NCBI GenBank assembly: GCA_903813345.2 | Contig: CAIIXF020000004.1 | Location: 7,647,525 to 7,711,524 of the forward strand | From: Owenia fusiformis | Lineage: Eukaryota > Annelida > Polychaeta > Sabellida > Oweniidae | Direction: 5' to 3' | DNA length: 64,000 nucleotides | Shown: in pieces, positions 24,901 through 36,900 of the stretch | Layout of the letters: each line of letters starts with the position of its first letter | How positions within the stretch are numbered: the stretch's first letter is position 1 | The notes under the pieces: model-generated | Databases searched by the model: none | What the model was told of the DNA's origin: nothing | What the model saw: the letters and a program-made list of their open reading frames with translations, nothing else | Made by a program: the position numbers and the translations under genes

Positions 24901-27900
24901 TCAATGCATCCGCCTTTCACCTTCACAATCACATGGGGACGAGAACTGAACTGGTCAATGGCGCGATCCAGCAGTTCTTGTGGTAGTCGTCTCCACTTAT
25001 CCTGCAGAACTTCTTATAGTTGATCAATAATTTGTGGGGTATAACCATTAACTACAATACATTGCTCCAGGTGCCCCCATGTGTGATAGTCCCAGGGGTT
25101 GGCATCTGGTGTATTGGGTGGCCATTCGACTTAGGACTAATCTTCTTCAAAAGGGACATCTTTCAAGAATGGGGGCTCTTTCAGCCCCAAGTGATTACAT
25201 ATTCCAGCAGGATAGCGCTCCTGACCATAGGCCAAAAGTCACTATGGAATATCTGGAGCAAAATACCCCTTGATTCATTAGTCCTGATGAATAGTCGCCC
25301 AATACACCACTTAACAAAGATTGCAGCAGATTTAGTGAACATAATAAATGTTCTATCGATGATCACATAAAATTATAGAAAATCACATTTTCTGGGAAAA
25401 TCGGTAAATCTCGGACACATGAACAATTTACCATTAATATTCAAACATCTGACAAAAAAAATTGAAGTCAGTATTAGCTTGGGTATTTGAATGGTAAAAT
25501 ATGCCTATCCTTAAGTTTCTGTAAAAAAAATTTCATGTCAATACCATAATGTTATGATACTTTTTTTGCCTTCTAAAAAGGTTGCAAAATTTTTTGGCCC
25601 ATCCTGTACATGTACTGTGTTCGGATTGGCTGAAATCAGACGCATCTTGCCAAGCTATGTGTGAACAATTTTAAAGATCTTAATCGAATGATACTTGTTG
25701 GTAGTGAATTCCAGTCATTAATAATCAGATGAATTTTGAGGTCTTTTTCTACTTTCACTGACTTATTTATCTTTTGACAGGTTCCCACTTCCAGCGTTTC
25801 AACTGTCAGGCCAATGGAATATTGCAAGACAAGGGGGTCGTACCAAAACTGGATTGATACATTGTCCTTCAGAATCAAAAACATTAAGAATAAAGGTGAG
25901 TCCACATACTGTACAATGTCAAATTGAAGTGTCATGAATCATTTTTCTAAAAAAATAACTCATGTTAACACTTCTAGTTCATGAAAACATATGTCGCTTA
26001 GCTCGCCTCTAAAAAGGACATGGAACCTCGTATAAGGACTTTTGTTCCCAGACTATGTAAACAAAACCCATTTGCCAAATTAATTTGTCCTCCGGGGCCT
26101 AGCCTTAGTACCAACCCAGACTTATGATTTAACTTTCCTCAATAATAACATCATATATTTTTCCATTCAAAAAAGCAACTGTAACCCAGATTTATCCTTG
26201 AAAAAAAACTATTTTTCATTAGATTCCAGTCAGATCGAGTACATGTAGCTACCCAGACCTATCATCAAACTACGATTTTTTACTATGGCCAGTCATAATA
26301 GCTACTCATACCTATTATATAACTGAATTTCTGTTTTCCATTATAGGGGCCAGTAAGAGTAGCTACCCAGACATTTCCTTTGGAGAGATCAGAAGCCAGA
26401 TCAGAACACTTCACAGAACAAGAAGCTTACTGGACCATACCACTTGATGATACCAACATTATAGCAGATGTGGCTGTTTGCCAAGGTACAGTGTTACAAT
26501 AGAATGCATTTAATTTAGTTAATGGAGTATTGGTGAAGTTGTCCAGGGATTGAGGTCTCCATGGATTGAGTTGTCATGGAAATGAGTGATGAGGGATGAT
26601 TTTTGGGGATGATTTTTCAAGGGAATGAGTTTTCATTGGGATGGGCTGTCTAGCGTCTAGGGGATGAGTTGTCCATTGAATGAGTTGTCTAGTTGATGAG
26701 TTGTCCAGGGTATGAGTTGTCCAGTGAATGAGTTGTCCAGTGATCGAGTTGTCCAGTGAATGAGTTGTTATGAGGATGAATTGCCATGGAGATGAACCGT
26801 CTGAGGATGAGTTGTCATGGGGATGCATTGTCTGAGGATGAGTTGTCTAGGGGTTCAGTGGATTTAAAGATATTTATGCTCATTTGAGGACAAAGTGATA
26901 GTTCAGAATGACAACAATATTCTCACCTCCCCTGTTGAAGAGCTCCAATTCCGGCAACAGATATTTTACATCCGGGTTTTTTCCCCATTGAAATATACTG
27001 AGTCCAATTTTGAATATTGGATATTTGGATATTTGCACAATGGATAAAATATAGGTCCTTATGGCAATCTGCAAAGCTTTTTCACGAATATTTTTCAAAA
27101 CTGACAATAATCATGAAATGTTCTACGGTGACGTCACTGACTTAGTTCCCGGAAGCTGAGAATCGATGACTCGATATGAAAAAGAAGAAGTTCTCGTGTA
27201 TATACCGCGGGTTTGGGGTCATGTTTAAATATGTTTGACTTATATCAATTGTGAGGGTTGTAACTTGAAATTAGTATGACCTTTATCGTCCCGACAATAC
27301 GCAAAAACATGGTTTTAAGGTTGGTAGAATTTGGTTTAATCAACGGACCAATGAAAATTTGTCCCACTTGAAGTGATGCATTGCGGGAGATATTTATGTT
27401 AATGACCATGTTTTCGTCTATCGCATATTAGTCTATTGAATTGCATTTAATATGATTTTTCAAATATTTGATTATAAAATATCTTGATTCGTTTATCAGT
27501 ATTTGTATTTCAATATTATATTCATGAATTTCAGCTAAGTATCGCCATGCAAGTCAAACTGATGACATCATACACGTTGTGACCTGCAATCCGATTGGTT
27601 TATACACCATGACGCCAAACAGCAGATTCATATCGCATATTGACCTTTACGATGTGTTTCCAATGGGCCTTGGGGTACACAGATCGTTGAAGCCAAAAGT
27701 AAAGCTCGCCACTCTTGGTGCGTCACTGAATGACTGTGTGATTCTCCATGAAGAAAGCGTGAGTTTTTATTCATCACTTTGTATCTTGTAAACATTACTT
27801 TTTATGTCAGGACCAGAAGTGGTGACATATTGTTATACTGTTCAACCTTTTTTTGTGGCCAGTGTTCAGCATCTATAATAGCAGTCTACTTCTGTAACAA

Positions 27901-30900
27901 CATTCAGGTTATTTCATAACTTACCGAGAAGTTTAACCTCTTGACTACCCAGAATGACGAGATTTCTTGTCACCTCAGAAATGACCTTGAAACCCAGAGG
28001 GACGAGAAAATCCGTCACAAAATTTTTCACAAAAATTGCTCTCATTTGAACAATTTTCATCCAATTTACACAAAAAATTGTTTTAAAACGTGTAGAAATG
28101 ATCTCTGCCATCCAATTTTACTAAGTCGAGCATCTAAAGTTGTATAGGTATGTAGTAAAATGTCAAAAGTTGGCAAAAAATGAAAAATTCTCTGGTTTCA
28201 TGCCAATTTTAGGGCCTGGGATTCAAGAGGTTAAAGGATGAATGATTCAATGATGAGAGAGACCTACATGTATTAAGTCACTATTTTTGTATCTATGGTA
28301 AAGCTTATGCATGTGTATACATGAGCAGTCATCAAATTGAAATTATAACAGTTCTTTTCATTGTTTCTTCCAGTCAAATGTGACCCTGATCATAAACACA
28401 GAAACTGGTGATGTCACAAGGCTTCTGATGTCATCTTATCTGGAGGAAGCAGCAGGGAAAATAACACGCACCTTCCTCAATAAAGCAACGGTTTGTACAA
28501 TTCTTTGGGAAATAAGAAACACATCATTTGCATCAAGTTTTATTTGTGATTGAGTCATGGAGTACATTTTACAGTTCATGTTGACCTTTATGCTAATGAC
28601 TCTATTCTTTATAAATGTAGGAGACTTGGAAGATGTGTAGTGAGTTCTCACACGAGGGAGATGGCATGGTGGTCTTTCATCAAGAAAATGGGTAAGTTTT
28701 GTGTCTGTTATGTCCAGTACTGTATAAAAAAGAAAGAAAGCTTAAATGTACATGTAGATCGATTTTTATCAAATGAAAATAGAACAGACATTAATTGGTA
28801 ATTTTGACCAGCATGGAATGGATTTCGGAACTTTGGCAAGTTCATTTCTGAACAATAACTCATACAATGTCAGCCCTATTCTTAATAGCCTTATCATGTT
28901 CAAATTTACACTTTGGCTCATATTGAATGTAACACTCTTCAACAGCTTAAAATAGTACCCCACACATATCTTTCATCACATACTTTGTCAGACTGAAACA
29001 AATATCACAAAATATCCTTGGTTTGTTTATACATTGGGTTGGATACTAATACAGCGAGATTATCATTTTTCAAGTATAAGACCATAGTTTTGGAACCTCT
29101 GGGTACTCTGGGTTCCACTTAAGAGGAGTTCTTGCAGAAGTGCATCGTTAATGGGCAACAGATTTTTGAAGTGCTCCATTTTACATGTTTTACTGTATTG
29201 TCATAAAAAGAACCTCTTTATCTTTTCCAGTCAAACTATTGATGTATTAAATGTGCTGGAAGGAACATCTTGCAGTATTACAGTCCCTATTAAGATACAA
29301 TCCATGCATCTCGTTGATAGAGACACTTGGCTTCTTACACAGTCTGATGAAAATATGTAAGTACAGACTTTTTCACATCAGCCCTTAGCGCAGAATTTCA
29401 TTCTGTGTTTTCATTAATTAATACATATGTAACGACTTTGAATATCAAGCTACTACTACAGCATTGCTATCCTATCGGTTACAATTTTGTACACTGTACT
29501 AGTGTAACAACCCTGGATAGCAAGTTGTTACAGCCCAGCTATATTTGCTTGAGCCTTTATAGCTCAGTTGGTAGAGAATTAATTCTTAAATCCAAGGGTC
29601 CTAGGATCAATTCCCACATGGGGTATTGAATTTACTTTTGTTTTGATTGTAGGAAATATGTACTGAGGAGGAAGGGCAGCGATTATGTACTTCAGCCAAT
29701 CACAGAAGAGCAATCCAACTTGGGTATGTACAGTACACTGGACAAATCAATATTTGAATGATCTATCATATATTGTCACTATTGCAATATAAGACACAGT
29801 AGGGTTAAATGTGCAACAATTAGTGCAGAGGGGCCACTCAACAATCATGGACCAGTGTCAAAATATATTAAGTTTTGATATTTCATCAAGACGTACATCT
29901 ATTTTTGTTGTCTACAAAGAAACTAACTAGATAAGCATTATTTCAGCTGATATTCCTCTTGAAACATGGTGGATCTTAAAAATATAAAAGTGGACTTCTC
30001 CTTTTTGAAACTTTGAACTGAATTCACACGTCTTAATGCTGAAATTGATAGTTTATCCACACATTTTAAGAAAATAGGTATGTCAAAGAAGATGTTAAGC
30101 CAAATGTTGCTTTGATTGCTCAGAAAAGTTAAAATTTTCTTTCTCTCTACAGGCCTTGTTGCCCCTTTAACCTACATATTGTGGATGTCTTGAAGAGAAT
30201 TTGTTAATGAATGGATAGATTTATGGTCCTCCGAGGATTAGTTCTCCCTTTCATATAGTCCGGCAGCGCCGTGGGCTTACCTTGTTTTGTCTGATTAAGT
30301 TTTTTCTCTGCAGATTATGCATTGTAAGGGTACCTGTAGTGATATCTGGGTGGGTGTAGTGGTCTTACCCTTGAGGAATTTTAGCAAAATGCAAAAATCC
30401 AATATGGCCTCCATGAAATCCAATATGGCCGCCATAAAATCTTTGAAATGTCATTACTTGGTTGATATATAATAGTATTTACTTGCCCAATTAAGTTTAA
30501 TCGTATGAGGCAAATAATTGTGATTACGTCCCTTGAAAAAATGATATAGAGGGGACAATTATCCCTCTTGGTCACAATATTACTTGTAGACATTCAGGCA
30601 CAAGTTCTCTTAAAAATGTGCAGCTCTACTTCCTTAGTAATTCAATTGTTGTACAGTAATGTATCAGTTGTTGTACAGTAATGTATCAATTGTTGTACAG
30701 TAATGTATCAATTGTTGTACAGTAATGTATCAATTGTTATACAGTGTATAATTATAAAATGGGTCTTAAAGAGAACCTGTTTCATTTTAATTTTAGATGA
30801 CCCCCTAATTGGGAGATACATTGAGCTAGCTGGGAGTTCACCTTTAGAGAAAACCATCCTTAGTCGGGCACTTGGTCAGAGCCTCGACAGCCCCAATAGA

Positions 30901-33900
30901 GTCATGGTAACGAGGGAAACATATGCCTCTATAGCGCTTGGCTTCCCGGATCTTGATGTGAGTTGCTCAAATAATTTTATTGTCTAAAGTAGAGAAAGAG
31001 GAGGCTAGTTAAATGGCATCATGGTGGCACTGAGCTTAGAGGCTTCTCCTTTGAGGGAGACAATGGGTACAACTGATGTGGTGACGTAACTATGACGTCA
31101 CATGGCCTCACCAAATTCCATCCACTTACCAAGCCACTCTTTCTTGGTGGGGAGATTTTGTCATGGCAATGCCTTGTATAATCGTGGATTGATAATATAT
31201 CCAATAAAAGAGGGCATATTATATACTGCATCATTGATTGCGTTACATAGTAAAACCTGTCATATTAAACACCTCTCTCTAATGAACACTTGTCCCTTGT
31301 AAACACAATTTCTCAGAACATATTCCATTGTTAAACTGACTGTACCAAAAAAGGTGAAATATTTTTAACAAATATAATATTCATATTGCTTTTCCTCTCT
31401 TTAGACAGACTTAGATATCTACACTCTACCAAGGGAAGAACTCCCGCAGGTGAATAAAAACATCTCTAAGGATCAGTTCGCAGCCATTTTGAATCGTCCT
31501 CCTTCTGCTAATGCTAAATCGGGTATTGTATACCTCCCCGATTCTGGAATGGTTATACGTGCGCTACCAACTTGGAAGGTACCAACAAAAGTCTTCCCTG
31601 GAGGTACGTTACATTTCAAATTGTTACGTAATATGTTGTTATGCTAATTAATGCTATATAATATGTTTTCATGTTATGTTGTTCACCCAAAATAGAATTA
31701 ATAACATTTGTTTTATTATTTATTGTTAATATTCCTCTGTTTCAATAATTGAATAATAAAATATTGATATCTAATTAATGATAACAATGTACTGTATCTT
31801 AATGAATAAAAATATATAAAACAGAACACATATCCAGGGATATGTAAAATTAAAGTTATGAATACACTGCCTGGGAATTTTTTTTTTCTTTATTTTTTTT
31901 TTTTATGGGAATATCATTTTAAAATATTTCCTAGTCATGAATACAGCCGGGGAATATCTCATCTTATTTCCCAGTCATGTGTAGAACATAGACCAGGTTA
32001 AATTAAATTAAATTAATTAAAGGTGCAATAATTAGTGCAGAGGGGTCATTCAACGATCATAGACCAGTGTCAAAATATATTTAAGTTTGGATATTTCATC
32101 AAGACTAACATCTATTTTTATTATCTACAAAGAAACCCCTTAGATAAACATTATTTTAGCTGATATTCCTCTTGAAACATGGTGGATCTTAAAAATATAA
32201 AAGTGGAAGTCCCCTTTTTGAAGCTTTGAACTGAATTTACACTTCTTAATGCTGAAATTGATAATTTATCCATACATTTTAAGAAAATAGGTATGTCAAA
32301 GAAGATGTTAAACCAAATGTTGCCTTGATAGCTCAGAAAAAATGAAAAAACGTTCCTATTTTCTCTACAGTCCTTATTGCCCCTTTAAATTCAATTTCAA
32401 TTTATTCATACATTCAATCATTATGTTTAAAGATATTATTTACAAAAGGTGGCACCATGGGTGATGCTTATGCCCATACATGTGGTACATGTATATGATT
32501 AAGTTGGAATTGAATTGAATGATATTAAAAACAATTTTTGCTTGTTTTCATTAAAGTGAATCTGTACAAGTAAACAACCCTTTAATGTGAATACTGAATA
32601 CAGTTTGCAAAATTCACTTTAGGCAGTTTTTATTCTAATCTCCACTACAATATTATTTTCCAGGAGCAAAACCACAGGGTCTTACTGGTTATTTGGAAAT
32701 AACAGATTTAGCCAATCATAAATTGAGATACATCCCAGTGCCAGGGTAAGTGACTAATCACAAGCTCAGATACATTCAAATTCGAGGGTAAGTAACCAAT
32801 CACAAGCTCAGATGCATTCAAGTTCTAAGGTAGGCAACCAATCACAAGCTCAGATGCATTCAAGTTCTAGGGTAGGCAACCAATCACAAGCTCAGATGCA
32901 TTCTCTAGGGTAAGTGACCAATCTCAAGCTAAAATACATTCAAGTTCTGGGGTACATCTGTATTTGACCAATCACAAGTTCAGAATTATTCAAGTTCTTG
33001 GGTAAGTAGCCAATCACAAGCTCAGATGTACCCTAGTGTCAAATTCTGACTAACATATGTTAAGTTAACTCCTTTATATCTTGGTATTTTCACTCTTTTC
33101 TACTCTACATGTTCTATGTTCTTTCTCAGCATATTCTAAAATTAACCATATTTGGAATATTCATGGAGTATTAAGTAAAAAATAAAATGCAATAGAAATC
33201 CAAGAGAACACTGATGCACAATATTCTGCATCTGTATTTCCAGTGCAAGACACCAGTCTCCCTACACCAATTGGATGTCTTCAAATTCAGACGTCAGTCT
33301 TGTCATGGCCAATCTTTCCAATGACAACGTAGTCACGGTTGATGCAGGAGGGTGTGTCAGGCTGTGGGAGACTGTATTGGTCCATCTTGAAAAATCAATG
33401 CAACAGTGGAGGAATATGATTGGTCAGGATGATGGCCGACCATTACAGATTACGCACGAACGTCCCCCGAGTGATAAAGAACTAGGTGGTCCAAAACATG
33501 GAAAAACAGATCCGACAGGTTTTTGTATTTGTATTGCATTATTCGTTGAGTTTTTGAGGTATGGTGTCTTAATGTTAAAATTTGTGAAAGTTCAAAGTAG
33601 GGTGAGTGGTTATTGGTGAAGAATGTGAATTTTTAATTCAATGGAAAAGCTTGTCAAGGTTTTTTAGACTCATTAAATGAGGGGGGATGGATTAAACCAA
33701 AATGGAATTAATTGTTCTGTTTTTGTACAACTTTTATCATTTGGATAGCATCTAATTGAAACCCCATGCTTAAATTAACAAAAATGTAATTTATTATGTC
33801 ATTACCAGAAGCATGGGCTTGCAAGAGAAAGTTTTCTATTGAAAGCCCATGCCAGAAGTGAAGACATATCGTATAGTCTCTAACTTTTTTGTGGATGTCC

Positions 33901-36900
33901 CTCGACAGTTTGTGTTTGGCGTCTTTAACAAATAGCAGGTGATAGCATTTTGCATGTTTATTAAAGCCTTGCAGAGATCTCCCCAGGATTTTTTCTCAGG
34001 TGGGTGCAAAATTCTCATTTTCACAATTCCGACCAAAATTGGTCAAAATATGCCAATTTTTCTCATTTTCAAGTGGGTGCAAGAGAATTTTCAGGTGGGT
34101 GCAAGTCTATTTTCATAATCTCAGGTTGGTGTTGTGCCTACTTGCTTTAATTCTGGGGAGATCACTGCCTTGTTATCTTAGTATATTTTAATGCTCTACA
34201 TCATAAAATTTGATAATAATTGATTTTAACACAGGTGCACCACATGTCGGAGGGAACACTTGGGCCGGGGGAACCGGAGGTCGGGACACAGCAGGACTAG
34301 GGGGTGTAGGAGGACCATATAGGTTGGATGGGGGTGGGGATGTGCATCAAGTATCCCAGGTAGAAAAGGATGCAGTACCAGAGCATATTCGGAGAGCTGC
34401 TAGAGAAATGGCTGAAAAAGCTTGGAAACAAAGGTGAGACTCTTGAATTTTATTTGTTGAAATCAGTTATTTACCTTAGGCACATACGTCATCCTGGTTG
34501 ATAGAGCCTAGACTTTAAATAAAAGAAATATATATAGATTTGTTACTGGTAAGATCAAAATGACCACAAAGTAAGCCACATGGACTTCATTGAGAGTTTT
34601 ATTATTCCGTGAATACTTTTTAAATTGTGTGGTAAATTTCAATCAACCGTATTCTCAGTATTCATATTGGTTAAGGCCAGATCAAAAAATTATCTTTAAC
34701 TAAAAGATTGTAAATGAACCTCTCTTTTAAGAGAATCAAAATAAAACTATTGAAAAGGGTAACTGATTAGACATATTGAAACTTACTTTTGATTTTCATA
34801 AAGATAAGTAACTCATTCAGCAATAAGCAAGACAGTCTATACTAAGACAGTTAATGATTTGAGGAATTTGTAAAATTCAACATTGATGACAATGGACAAA
34901 ATACTAAAAAGAAAAATTCATTGAGAAGCAAAATATATCTATGATAAACTATAAAATGGAATGAACATATTGCTCATCAAAATTTCACAAGTAGTAGGAA
35001 TTCTTTACAAGGTCAAAAATAAGATAAATCACCCTGCAATGATGTCTATTCTGCTATTTCAATAACGCCTTCCAAGTATTGCAAAAACGTAATGAAAAAT
35101 CCATGGACCCGGAAATAAAAAGTGATTGCGTTTTGTGGACGCAGTGCAAGCCATACTCATACAATCAACTTTGGATGAATGATTTGATAAAGATCTTACC
35201 TTCAGTCTCTTTATTTCGTCAGAATCCAATAAATAATTGAAGAAAATTCTATTTCTAAAAGAAATAAAATTTTCTTTCGAAATTTCCTTCCCGGAAGTTG
35301 ATTTCTGATCGAAATAGTACGAGGCATGTGATAGGACAAAAATTTATACAATACTCGATTTCCGAGCAGTAATCAGTATGAGTCCTACGATTGGCCGGTA
35401 GTTTAAGACCTGATTCAAACCATTTTCAATTGGTCAAGTGTGATCACGTGATCATTATTTGAGACTGCATATGCGCAAGAAACTGAACTAAAAAGTTGAA
35501 CCTCGCGCAGATTGCCCCTAAACTAAACATGCTAAAGCAAAATCAATAGCAAATTGTTTCGAAATTCGCAAGGAAAAGGTGTTTTAAATGGGAGAATATA
35601 AGTTATGATGGTATCTGTATCATTCAATGACATACTAGACTTGCAAGAACGCTGATTCAGACCGATAAATAGCAAAAGCAGTGGTACAAAATTTCATCAA
35701 TTTATTTCATCCAGTGTAAAAACGTGACTTTTGAATTCCCGGGAACATTTTTTCAAGGGACGCAGTTTTTTGAAGGGAGACGCATTTTTTGAAAATCATT
35801 ACGTCCAAGGGACGCAATTTTGGACAAGCCTACTGAAAACACTGTCTATTTATTACTCTCTTATATATAGCCATATAAATTATTGTATTCTTATCTGGGG
35901 AACATCAACTAAAGCTCTATTGTTTCAAATTCTGAAAGTACAAAAAAGATTCTTAAGACTACTTACAAACAGTGTTAGAACAGACGATTCATCTCGACAA
36001 TTTAAGAAAATAAAGATATTTAAATTAGAAGATATTCAAAAGCTAAATGTTGGTATTTTTGTATTTAACTGTCTCAAACGACTTAAAGAATTTCCTCAAA
36101 CTTTATTCTATGACTATTTCATATGAAATGCTCAAACTTATGGTCAAGGGACACGTTATAGATTCAGTCTTAGAGCTAATTTAAATCCACAATTGGACAA
36201 AGGAGCATTAAATACATAGGACAAACAACATGGAATGAAATACCTGAAACTTTTAAACATCTGAATTCTAGAAATAAATTTAAGTCAGATTTTAAAAAGT
36301 ATTATCTGGACAAGTATTAAATTGATCTGTATAACATTTAGCTATATGTGCTTATATATATGTATATTTCTTTCTCTTCTATTACTTTTCTACTAACTTT
36401 CTATCTTTAAAAACAGTTTTATATCTTGTCATCTTGATTAATACAATTATGTTATATAATCATATGTAACTATATACACCCGCATGGGTGTCAGTTGCCT
36501 GTACACTGAACATTGATTTAATTGATGAATAAACAACTATATGCAAACTGTATATATGCCTCATTAAATATTAGTATTTAGTTACACTACCATCATGAAA
36601 ACTAATTATCGTATCTTTTCTCGTTATAACAAGATGAATATGTATGTATTATTATTACTTGATTTATGGAAATAAAGTTATGATAAAAAAAAATAAAAAA
36701 AAACAAGATGAAAGACCTTGGGATGTTGTAAAATGGGAATCATATTTCTTCTGACATACATCTTCTAACAATTAACGAGATGACTTACTTTTGTCTGTTA
36801 AACATATTTTACAAAAACAAGAACTTATTATTGATGATGAACTTTTGAAACTTTTATTACATGATTTTAGATTAGGGTGCCATACTGGAAAATTCCTGAA

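Noticed and set aside
34210-34437. Independent small gene of 75 codons
   Set aside because: It is VWA8 exon 18 read through its flanking intron bases.
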